64,000 nucleotides of DNA from Actinomadura opuntiae. GTDB taxonomy: Bacteria; Actinomycetota; Actinomycetes; Streptosporangiales; Streptosporangiaceae. The position numbers were made by a program, and so were the translations under genes. The stretch lies in the NCBI RefSeq assembly GCF_030283205.1, contig NZ_JASNWF010000029.1:45178-109177 (forward strand), read 5' to 3'. The notes beneath the pieces were generated by a model. The model was not told the DNA's origin and did no database searches. It worked only from the letters and a program-made list of their open reading frames with translations. This document shows, in pieces, positions 57,741 to 64,000 of the stretch. Each line of letters starts with the position of its first letter. Position 1 is the stretch's first letter.

Positions 57741-57817
57741 TCAAGACCACCCGCGGGTAGCGTCTCATTGGCCGGACGTCCCTGTCTGCCCTCCGGTCAC
57801 GTCATGTAAAGTTCGCA

Positions 57818-57866
57818 TACGAGCTCAAACGGCTCGACGACGTACGAGCTCGAGCGCTCGACCCAC
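57818..57866. repeat. 25-bp direct repeat pair upstream of the riboswitch
   Basis: TACGAGCTC is repeated at 57818-57826 and 57843-57851, each followed by a GGCTCGAC/CGCTCGAC match, giving a period of 25 bp. It lies just before the riboswitch and may be part of its promoter region. TAAAGT at 57807-57812 is the only TANNNT-type hexamer nearby. Confidence 0.45.
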
Positions 57867-57878
57867 AACTGAATACCG

Positions 57879-58016
57879 CTCATCCAGAGGGGTGGAGGGA
57901 CCGGCCCTGCGAAGCCCCGGCAACCACCCGGCTGACGCGCGCTCGCGATCCTGCGAGGCCGGCCGGGAGATGGTGCCAACTCCGGCCTGCGACCAAGGTG
58001 GCGCAGGAAAGATGGG
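57879..58016 (+). ncRNA. SAM-I (S-box) riboswitch
   Basis: The conserved S-box core is present in order: CTCATCCAGAG (P1/P2 with the kink-turn start), GGTGGAGGGACCGGCCCTG, GAAGCCCCGGCAACC, a variable P3 arm, GGTGCCAACTCC, P4, and GGAAAGATGGGG closing P1. P1 pairs 57879-57884 with 58011-58016. The 3' strand of P1 overlaps the purine-rich GGGGAG just ahead of the thrC-like start at 58035, so ligand binding may hide the ribosome site. It senses S-adenosylmethionine. Confidence 0.9.
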
Positions 58017-58034
58017 GAGAAAGGCCTCGCCCTC

Positions 58035-59279
58035 ATGGCACTCACGCCTGCCACAGACCTCGGACCCGCGACCGCCCTCGTGTGCCGCGAATGCGGCTCC
58101 ACGCGCGACCTCGGACCCTTCTACGCCTGCGAGGAGTGTTTCGGCCCGCTGGAGATCGCCTACGACTTCGGCGGGATCACCCGGGCCGGCATCGAGTCGG
58201 GCCCGCGCAACATCTGGCGCTACCGCGGGCTGCTGCCCGTCCCGTCGACCGTCGCCGACACCCCCAACACCGAGCCCGGCCTGACCCGGCTCGTCCGCGC
58301 CGACAACCTCGCCGAGAGCCTCGGCCTGCAGCGCCTGTGGGTGAAGGACGACAGCGGCAACCCGACCCACTCGTTCAAGGACCGCGTCGTCGCGGTCGCG
58401 CTCGCCGCGGCCCGCGAGCTCGGCTTCAAGGTGCTGGCCTGCCCGTCCACCGGCAACCTCGCCAACGCGGTCGCCGCCGCCGCGGCCCGCGCCGGGATCC
58501 GCAGCGCCGTGTTCGTCCCGAACAACCTCGAGTCCCAGAAGATCATCACGACGGCGGTGTACGGCGGGACGTTCGTCACCGTCGACGGCAACTACGACGA
58601 CGTGAACCGGCTCGCGTCCGAGATCGCCGGCGAGCAGGAGGACTGGGCGTTCGTCAACGTCAACGTCCGGCCGTACTACGCCGAGGGCTCCAAGACGCTC
58701 GGCTACGAGATCGCCGAGCAGCTCGGCTGGCGGCTGCCCGACCAGATCGTGGTCCCGGTCGCGTCCGGCTCCCAGCTCACCAAGATCGACAAGGCGTTCC
58801 AGGAGCTGATCAAGCTGGGCCTGGTCGAGGACAGGCCGTACCGCGTGTTCGGCGCGCAGGCCGCCGGCTGCGACCCGGTGTCGGCCGCGTTCAAGGCGGG
58901 GCACGACGTCGTCCGGCCGGTGAAGCCCGACACCATCGCCAAGTCCCTCGCCATCGGCAACCCCGCCGACGGCCCGTACGTGCTGGACGTGACGCGCCGC
59001 ACCGGTGGCGCCGTCGAGGACGTCACCGACGAGCAGGTCGTCGAGGGCATCCAGTTGCTGGCGCGCACCGAGGGCATCTTCGGCGAGACGGCCGGCGGCG
59101 TCACGGTCGGCTGCCTGCGCAAGCTGGTCGAGTCCGGCGCCCTCGACCCGTCCGCCGAGACCGTGATCATCAACTCCGGTGACGGCCTGAAGACGCTGGA
59201 CGCCGTCGCGCCCGTGGCCAGGCCGAGCGCCGACATCGCCCCGACGCTGGAGGCGTTCCGCGCCGCCGGCCTCGCCTGA
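58035..59279 (+). CDS. Threonine-synthase-like PLP enzyme under SAM-riboswitch control (possible homocysteine synthase)
   Basis: 414 residues. An N-terminal zinc-ribbon-like CxxC pair (Cys17/20 and Cys32/35) precedes a fold-type II PLP domain with Lys115 in NPTHSFKDR, the phosphate-binding region PSTGNLANAVAAAAARAG and the substrate loop SGSQLTKIDKAFQE. The family reaction is O-phosphohomoserine to threonine. The context argues for another role: a SAM-I riboswitch upstream, and a GlyGly-ending sulfur carrier 20 bp downstream. Together these suggest that O-phosphohomoserine is converted to homocysteine with carrier-bound sulfur. An ordinary thrC annotation remains possible. Confidence 0.85.
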   Translation: MALTPATDLGPATALVCRECGSTRDLGPFYACEECFGPLEIAYDFGGITRAGIESGPRNIWRYRGLLPVPSTVADTPNTEPGLTRLVRADNLAESLGLQRLWVKDDSGNPTHSFKDRVVAVALAAARELGFKVLACPSTGNLANAVAAAAARAGIRSAVFVPNNLESQKIITTAVYGGTFVTVDGNYDDVNRLASEIAGEQEDWAFVNVNVRPYYAEGSKTLGYEIAEQLGWRLPDQIVVPVASGSQLTKIDKAFQELIKLGLVEDRPYRVFGAQAAGCDPVSAAFKAGHDVVRPVKPDTIAKSLAIGNPADGPYVLDVTRRTGGAVEDVTDEQVVEGIQLLARTEGIFGETAGGVTVGCLRKLVESGALDPSAETVIINSGDGLKTLDAVAPVARPSADIAPTLEAFRAAGLA

Positions 59280-59299
59280 GAACGAGAAGGAGCCAGCAG

Positions 59300-59578
59300 A
59301 TGAGCAGCGTGTCCGTCCGCATCCCGACGATCCTGCGGACCTACACCGGCGGCGAGGCGGAGGTGAAGGCCGAGGGCGACACCCTGCGCGCCGTGGTCGC
59401 CGACCTGGAGGCCAGCTACACCGGCATCGCGGCCCGCATCCTGGACGACGCCGGAAAGATCCGCCGGTTCGTCAACGTCTACGTGGGCGACGAGGACGTC
59501 CGGTTCGCCGACGGCCTGGACACCGCGACCCCCGCGGGCAGCCAGATCTCGATCATCCCCGCCGTCGCCGGCGGCTGA
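59300..59578 (+). CDS. ThiS/MoaD-family sulfur carrier protein
   Basis: 92 residues with a ubiquitin-like beta-grasp pattern (VRIPTILRTYTGGEAEVKAE; NVYVGDEDVRFADGLDTATP) ending ISIIPAVAGG. The C-terminal GlyGly is what an E1-like enzyme adenylates and converts to a thiocarboxylate. It is the second gene of the SAM-regulated operon, with an AAGGAGCC ribosome site. CysO of mycobacteria, which supplies sulfur to the PLP enzyme CysM, is the closest functional parallel. No E1-like or JAB-protease gene is in the window. Confidence 0.92.
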   Translation: MSSVSVRIPTILRTYTGGEAEVKAEGDTLRAVVADLEASYTGIAARILDDAGKIRRFVNVYVGDEDVRFADGLDTATPAGSQISIIPAVAGG

Positions 59579-59631
59579 CCGCCACCGGCCAACCCGCCCC
59601 GCCCCCGGGGCGCCGCCGCACCCGCCGGGTA

Positions 59632-59661
59632 GGGTCGACTCCGATCACGCCGAGTCGACCC
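59632..59661. other. Stem-loop upstream of the cold-shock gene
   Basis: GGGTCGACTC (59632-59641) and GAGTCGACCC (59652-59661) form a perfect 10-bp stem with a 10-base loop. It may terminate the sulfur-carrier operon or be part of a structured cold-shock leader. Confidence 0.5.
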
Positions 59662-59753
59662 CGCCGCGGCCCAGCGCCGTGAGGACGCGGGTGGTCCGCG
59701 GCCCACGCGGTGGCAGGGGCGGGGCCGGGCACGCTCGAACGTCGGGGCTGGGA

Positions 59754-59954
59754 ATGGCGCAGGGCACGGTCAAGTGGTTCAACGCCGACAAGGGGTACGG
59801 CTTCATCGCGGTCGACGGGGGACGCGACGTCTTCGTCCACCACTCGGCGATCCAGATGGACGGCTACCGCACCCTCGAACAGGGCCGCCGCGTCGAGTTC
59901 GAGATAACCCAGGGCGACCGAGGCCCCCAAGCCGAAGCAGTCCGCCCCCTCTGA
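59754..59954 (+). CDS. Cold-shock domain protein (CspA family)
   Basis: 66 residues, one cold-shock domain. RNA-binding motif RNP1 is KGYGFIAVDG and RNP2 is DVFVHHSAI; it begins MAQGTVKWFNADK. It binds single-stranded nucleic acid and acts as an RNA chaperone. The preceding 175 bp are GC-rich and contain the stem-loop at 59632-59661, in keeping with the long structured leaders of this gene type. Confidence 0.95.
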   Translation: MAQGTVKWFNADKGYGFIAVDGGRDVFVHHSAIQMDGYRTLEQGRRVEFEITQGDRGPQAEAVRPL

Positions 59955-60028
59955 CCGCAGCCGGGCACTGAGCTGTGAACGGACGGGCCCGCCTTGCGCG
60001 AAGGGGGCCGTCCGTCCTGCGCTCGTGG

Positions 60029-60385
60029 CTACCGTTGCGCCTGTTCGTAGAACGCTCGGACTCTTGCCGCCTGCCCATGTTGGTCCAGCTCGACCACGTC
60101 CAGCGCGCGGTTGCCGTTCTCGCGCCGGTACAACAGGGCGTAGCCGTTGGGGCTGGTCAACAACGCCTCTTCGGTGAAGCGCAGTTCCGGTGCAAGTTCC
60201 AAGCCTCGCTCGAAGTGGCGGCGCAGCTCCGCCTTGCCCCGCAACTGGCCGTCCGGTCGCTCCCATCGGGTCACGACCGTCGAGGCCACAAAGTCGACGT
60301 CGTCGGAGTAACACGCCATGACGGCGTCCAGGTCCCTGGCTTCCCAACCGGCCAACCACTGATCCGCATGTGCTCTCGTATCCAT
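60029..60385 (-). CDS. SnoaL/NTF2-like protein
   Basis: 118 residues starting MDTRAHADQWLAGWEARDLD, with AVMACYSDDVDFVASTVV and GKAELRRHFERGLELAPELR typical of the SnoaL-like cone fold. These proteins are small cyclases, hydrolases or ligand-binding proteins; nothing indicates which. A single gene convergent with cspA. Confidence 0.85.
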   Translation of the reverse strand: MDTRAHADQWLAGWEARDLDAVMACYSDDVDFVASTVVTRWERPDGQLRGKAELRRHFERGLELAPELRFTEEALLTSPNGYALLYRRENGNRALDVVELDQHGQAARVRAFYEQAQR

Positions 60386-60610
60386 GATGATCAGTATTCA
60401 GGCGAGCATGACGCGTGCGCGATGGGATATCGGCGGGCGAGCCCGGCCCGGCGCCGATGCGCGGACGGCGTGAAGCGTCCCGTTCCGGCGCATGATCGCG
60501 CACACTGGGACAAGACGGCCCATGTCCGGCGGCGAGTCGCGGCGCTCCGGTGCAGGTCAGGGTGACTCCGGCCAGGTCGGTGAAGACGAGGGCGGCGAGG
60601 ATGCGCGACG
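60386..60610. other. Gene-free region upstream of groEL
   Basis: No gene supported. It leads into the CIRCE elements and groEL leader; the groEL promoter probably lies between 60600 and 60680, though no unambiguous -35/-10 pair is seen. Confidence 0.4.
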
Positions 60611-60637
60611 CTTGCACTCGGCAGGGTAGAGTGCTAA
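60611..60637. promoter_or_regulatory. CIRCE element 1 (HrcA operator)
   Basis: CTTGCACTC-N9-GAGTGCTAA; the right arm is identical to the CIRCE consensus and the left arm differs at two positions. Binding site of the heat-shock repressor HrcA. Confidence 0.85.
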
Positions 60638-60644
60638 AAAACGG

Positions 60645-60671
60645 TTGGCACTCTACTGTGGAGAGTGACAG
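60645..60671. promoter_or_regulatory. CIRCE element 2 (HrcA operator)
   Basis: TTGGCACTC-N9-GAGTGACAG, seven bases after element 1. The left arm matches consensus except one base; the right arm is degenerate after GAGTG. Two operators in tandem imply tight heat-shock control. Confidence 0.75.
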
Positions 60672-60802
60672 CTTCACAGTCTGGGTCGGGGCGATGAGGC
60701 CCCAGTCCGGTGGCGGAATGGCAGCCGCCGGGCACGGGGCCGTCCGTCGCGGGCGTCGGCTCGATCCTTTAAGCCACCTTGTTCCGGGAGGACTAGGAGC
60801 CT

Positions 60803-62431
60803 ATGGCTGCAAAGATGATCGCGTTCGACGAGGAGGCCCGCCGCGGCCTCGAGCGCGGCATGAACCAGCTCGCCGACGCCGTGAAGGTGACCCTTGGTCC
60901 CAAGGGCCGCAACGTCGTGCTGGAGAAGAAGTGGGGCGCCCCCACGATCACCAACGACGGTGTATCGATCGCCAAGGAGATCGAGCTCGAGGACGCCTGG
61001 GAGAAGATCGGCGCCGAGCTCGTCAAGGAGGTCGCGAAGAAGACCGACGACGTCGCGGGTGACGGCACCACCACCGCCACCGTGCTCGCCCAGGCGCTGG
61101 TGCGCGAGGGCCTGCGCAACGTGGCGGCCGGCGCGAACCCGATGTCGCTGAAGCGCGGCATCGAGGCCGCGGTCGAGCGGGTCAGCGAGGAGCTGTCCAA
61201 GCTCGCCAAGGACGTGGAGACCAAGGAGCAGATCGCCTCCACGGCGTCCATCTCCGCGGGCGACCCGCAGATCGGCGAGATGATCGCCGAGGCGATGGAC
61301 AAGGTCGGCAAGGAAGGCGTCATCACGGTCGAGGAGAGCCAGACCTTCGGTCTGGAGCTCGAGCTGACCGAGGGCATGCGCTTCGACAAGGGCTACATCT
61401 CGCACTACTTCGTGACCGACCCCGAGCGGATGGAGGCGGTCCTCGAGGACCCGTACATCCTGATCGTTCAGGGCAAGGCGTCGGCCAACAAGGACCTGCT
61501 GCCCGTCCTCGAGGGCGTCATGCAGTCCGGCAAGCCGCTGCTGATCATCGCGGAGGACGTCGAGGGCGAGGCCCTGGCCACCCTGGTCGTCAACAAGATC
61601 CGCGGCATCTTCAAGTCCGTGGCCGTGAAGGCCCCGGGCTTCGGCGACCGCCGCAAGGCCATGCTCGGCGACATCGCGACGCTGACCGGCGGCCAGGTCA
61701 TCAGCGAGGACGTGGGTCTCAAGCTGGAGAACACCACGACCGACATGCTGGGCCGCGCCCGCAAGGTCGTCATCACCAAGGACGAGACCACCATCGTGGA
61801 CGGCGCCGGTGACGCCAACGAGATCGCGGGCCGGGTCAACCAGATCCGCACCGAGATCGACAACACCGACTCCGACTACGACCGCGAGAAGCTCCAGGAG
61901 CGCCTGGCCAAGCTCGCGGGCGGTGTCGCGGTCATCAAGGCCGGCGCCGCGACGGAGGTCGAGCTCAAGGAGCGCAAGCACCGCATCGAGGACGCCGTCC
62001 GCAACGCCAAGGCCGCGGTCGAGGAGGGCATCGTCCCCGGCGGTGGCGTCGCGCTGCTGCAGGCCGGCACCAAGGCGTTCGACAAGCTGGAGCTCGCGGG
62101 CGACGAGGCCACCGGTGCCAACATCGTCAAGCGCGCTCTGGAGGAGCCGCTGAAGCAGATCGCCGTGAACGCCGGCCTCGAGGGCGGCGTCGTGGTGGAG
62201 AAGGTCCGCAACCTGACCCCGGGTGAGGGCCTGAACGCCGCGACCGGCGAGTACGTCAACATGTTCGACTCCGGGATCCTCGACCCGGCCAAGGTGACCC
62301 GGTCCGCGCTGCAGAACGCCTCGTCGATCGCCGCGCTGTTCCTGACCACCGAGGCCGTCATCGCCGAGAAGCCCGAGAAGAACCCGGCCCCGGCGGGCGG
62401 CATGCCCGACGCCGGCGGCATGGACTTCTGA
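60803..62431 (+). CDS. groEL: Chaperonin GroEL (60 kDa, stand-alone copy)
   Basis: 542 residues. Typical sequences VTLGPKGRNVVLEKKWGAPT, DVAGDGTTTATVLAQALV and KAPGFGDRRKAMLGDIA are intact. The C-terminus is GGMPDAGGMDF, the Gly-Met tail of the main actinobacterial GroEL2, not a His-rich GroEL1 tail. It forms the folding cage with GroES; groES is not adjacent, as is usual for groEL2. AGGAG lies seven bases upstream of the ATG. Controlled by two CIRCE elements. Confidence 0.98.
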   Translation: MAAKMIAFDEEARRGLERGMNQLADAVKVTLGPKGRNVVLEKKWGAPTITNDGVSIAKEIELEDAWEKIGAELVKEVAKKTDDVAGDGTTTATVLAQALVREGLRNVAAGANPMSLKRGIEAAVERVSEELSKLAKDVETKEQIASTASISAGDPQIGEMIAEAMDKVGKEGVITVEESQTFGLELELTEGMRFDKGYISHYFVTDPERMEAVLEDPYILIVQGKASANKDLLPVLEGVMQSGKPLLIIAEDVEGEALATLVVNKIRGIFKSVAVKAPGFGDRRKAMLGDIATLTGGQVISEDVGLKLENTTTDMLGRARKVVITKDETTIVDGAGDANEIAGRVNQIRTEIDNTDSDYDREKLQERLAKLAGGVAVIKAGAATEVELKERKHRIEDAVRNAKAAVEEGIVPGGGVALLQAGTKAFDKLELAGDEATGANIVKRALEEPLKQIAVNAGLEGGVVVEKVRNLTPGEGLNAATGEYVNMFDSGILDPAKVTRSALQNASSIAALFLTTEAVIAEKPEKNPAPAGGMPDAGGMDF

Positions 62432-62507
62432 TCGGGTCCTGAGCCGTACGGTCGTTCCCGGCCGGCCGCGCATCCCCGCGCGGACGGCCCGGCGATCCGG
62501 TGAAACG

Positions 62508-62540
62508 AAAGGGGCGGTTCCCTCGCGGAACCGCCCCTTT
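62508..62540 (+). terminator. Rho-independent terminator of groEL
   Basis: AAAGGGGCGGTTCC (62508-62521), loop CTCGC, and the exact complement at 62527-62540 ending CCTTTT. 76 bp past the groEL stop. Confidence 0.93.
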
Positions 62541-62543
62541 TCG

Positions 62544-62882
62544 CATGCCCGGGCGGGTGTTCCTCACCTACGACCGCGCGTCCGCCGAGGGCGGCTTCGC
62601 CTGACCACCGGCGCACGACCAGCATGACGCTCTGACCGCCCTCCGCGTCGCGTCGACCGGCGGCACAAGAGCCTCGCCCCGGCGCCACATCGTCCGGCGG
62701 CGGACCAGGTCAGGCGGCCGCCGGGGCAGACTCCACGGAGTCGACGGCCGACGCGGGACGGGAAACACCTTCCGCTGCGGGGCCGGGCTTGGAAGGATCG
62801 CCGGTTGGACGGCGCGGGACCCGCGCCGTGCGACGGACGTGGAGAGCGGCCCGCGTCAGCGGCCGACAAGGCAGGAGAACGC
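62544..62882. other. Gene-free region
   Basis: Nothing recognisable. It ends in the AGGAGA ribosome site of the next gene. Confidence 0.4.
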
Positions 62883-63473
62883 GTGAGCGAAGTGTTCAGC
62901 TCCCCGGTGCTGAGGGTGGAACAGCCCCGCAGGGGCCCGTTCGCCAAGTCGCGGTACCGGGTGCTCGACGGCGAGGGCACCGTCCTGGCCGTCGCGGGGG
63001 AGACCGGAGAGAAGGGGCGCGCGGAGACGCTGCGGACGATCTTCCCCGGCAAGTCCAACCTCGACGCCCACCTGGTGCTGCTGACCACTCCCTCCGGCGA
63101 CCCGCTGTTCGTGGTCGACAAGCGGCGCGGACGGGAGCTGACTGAGGTCCGCGACTCCGAGGGCGGCCTCGTCGGCTCGTTCGTCACCGAGCGCGTCGGC
63201 CGGCGGTACGTCCTCCGGGACGCCGAGGGCGGCCGCGTCGGCATCGTCGCGGTGGACCTGCCGCGCAACAACTTCGAGGTGACGGACGCCGACGGCGGCA
63301 AGGTGGCGCACGTCCGCAAGAAATGGGCGGGCCTCGCCACCCACCTGCTGACCACGGCGGACAAGTACGCCGTCGAGATCTTCGACCCCGTCCGGGAGCC
63401 GCTGCGCACGATGGCGGTGATGACGGCGATCGTGATGGACCTGAACCTGCACGAGTCGAAGGACATCACCTGA
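62883..63473 (+). CDS. LURP-one/Tubby C-terminal-like (phospholipid-scramblase-like) protein
   Basis: 196 residues from GTG 62883 (AGGAGA upstream); the longer frame from 62805 is discarded. Repeating two-stranded motifs (KSRYRVLDGEGTVLAVAGET, DPLFVVDKRRGRELTEVRDS, RRYVLRDAEGGRVGIVAVDL) end in a hydrophobic helix (REPLRTMAVMTAIVMDLNLH). This is the pattern of LURP-one-related proteins, whose 12-stranded barrel encloses a central helix. In bacteria the function is unknown. Confidence 0.8.
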   Translation: MSEVFSSPVLRVEQPRRGPFAKSRYRVLDGEGTVLAVAGETGEKGRAETLRTIFPGKSNLDAHLVLLTTPSGDPLFVVDKRRGRELTEVRDSEGGLVGSFVTERVGRRYVLRDAEGGRVGIVAVDLPRNNFEVTDADGGKVAHVRKKWAGLATHLLTTADKYAVEIFDPVREPLRTMAVMTAIVMDLNLHESKDIT

Positions 63474-63676
63474 CGCGTGCTCCGCCTCGTCCCGCCGAGA
63501 CGGGTTCACGGTCCACCCGCTGCCGCATCGCAAAGAATTTTTCGACCGGACGGAACGCGTGGAATGCCCCTTCCGTCACGGGCGTTCCGGGACGAATCCC
63601 AAGGTCAGAGCGGCACGATGGGGATGGTCGATGCCGGAGACGTCCGAAGCGTCCCACGCGAACTTCGCGAGCTGGT

Positions 63677-63705
63677 TTGACGTCCGCGGTCGGTGGGCAT
63701 ACTGT
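63677..63705 (+). promoter_or_regulatory. Strong promoter P1 of a probable rRNA operon
   Basis: TTGACG (63677-63682), 17-bp spacer, TACTGT (63700-63705), near consensus for the housekeeping sigma. Confidence 0.65.
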
Positions 63706-63829
63706 TCACTTCGCCCCACGGGGAGCGGGACGCCGACAGGCGGCCGGCCCGATGGGAAACCACCACTCAGCAGCCGACACGGCTTTGCCGTGCCAGCCGT
63801 GACGTGGTGGCGTCGGAGAGGGCCCGATT

Positions 63830-63857
63830 TTGCGAATCGAGCCGGATCTGATGAAAT
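63830..63857 (+). promoter_or_regulatory. Promoter P2 of a probable rRNA operon
   Basis: TTGCGA, 16-bp spacer, TGAAAT. Nineteen of 28 positions match P3, with an identical GGATCTGAT block before the -10. Confidence 0.5.
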
Positions 63858-63918
63858 GGAGTCACCGCCCGGAAGGCCGCGCAAGCGGACCGGAAAGGCA
63901 ATCGGAAAAGCCCGGAAA

Positions 63919-63946
63919 TTGACACTCCGAGCGGATCTGATAAAGT
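63919..63946 (+). promoter_or_regulatory. Promoter P3 of a probable rRNA operon
   Basis: TTGACA (63919-63924), 16-bp spacer, TAAAGT (63941-63946), preceded by A-rich DNA. It lies 89 bp after P2. The 63474-64000 region holds no coding sequence and becomes AT-richer upstream of each -35. The downstream GGGAAACGCGAAAGCGG is leader-like. An rRNA gene is expected beyond 64000. Confidence 0.65.
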
Positions 63947-64000
63947 AAGAGCAGTCGCCCCGGGGCGGGAAACGCGAAAGCGGGACCAGCACGGTGGGTG

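Noticed and set aside
63559..63948. 129-codon plus and 138-codon minus frames at the right edge
   Set aside because: They overlap each other and the tandem promoters, have no ribosome site and no recognisable motif.

Overview
The window is GC-rich actinomycete chromosome. The guide evidence is a SenX3-RegX3/PhoU phosphate module, CarD, F420-type luciferase-like monooxygenases, DUF2637 and DUF3263 proteins, a second-copy type GroEL under tandem CIRCE elements, and many GTG/TTG and leaderless starts. Gene content is closest to Actinomadura or another Thermomonosporaceae/Streptosporangiales member; that placement is inference, because no 16S rRNA lies inside the window. Almost all of it reads as core or lineage-specific chromosome. 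The only mobile-element trace is a decayed tyrosine-recombinase tail beside a tRNA-Thr gene.

Layout. 1-8 kb: a run of small regulator/target pairs (MFS exporter-MarR, LysR-carboxymuconolactone decarboxylase-like, ABC-2 type membrane protein-TetR), each with visible inverted or direct repeats between the divergent genes. 8-14 kb: phoU, senX3-regX3, two envelope proteins, carD-ispF. 14-23.5 kb: DUF2637 membrane protein, fumarylacetoacetase, a PH-like membrane protein, an ECF42 sigma cassette (DGPF/YCII protein, sigma, hydrolase), cysS, rlmB. 23.5-29.5 kb: sulfotransferase, a second ECF42 cassette, VOC protein, MerR-controlled aminotransferase, MmpS-like lipoprotein, integrase relic, tRNA-Thr. 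29.5-41.5 kb: P450, secreted lipase, HxlR/hydrolase/LLM genes divergent from ohr, an ECF sigma gene with an apparently inverted internal segment, TetR-DHA2 exporter, acetate-type symporter. 41.5-57.7 kb: subtilisin-like protease with a long proline-rich tail, MarR, DUF3263, otsB, PadR, LLM, XRE regulator, Ser/Thr kinase divergent from an ECF sigma, sulfotransferase, otsA, CDF transporter. 57.8-64 kb: SAM-I riboswitch, threonine-synthase-like enzyme plus sulfur-carrier protein, cold-shock protein, SnoaL-like protein, groEL, LURP-one-like protein, and a set of strong tandem promoters at the right edge that look like the leader of an rRNA operon.

Most interesting points. (1) In the sigma-factor gene at 35477-36019 a 67-bp block (35591-35657) reads as nonsense for the family, but its reverse complement restores the missing sigma region 2 sequence in frame. 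(2) A SAM-I riboswitch controls a threonine-synthase-like PLP enzyme and a GlyGly-ending ThiS/MoaD-type carrier, which suggests a thiocarboxylate-dependent route to homocysteine rather than threonine synthesis. (3) PHO-box-like 11-bp repeats occur both at phoU/senX3 and before an MmpS-like lipoprotein gene. (4) Short tandem repeats of different unit size sit just after several stop codons.
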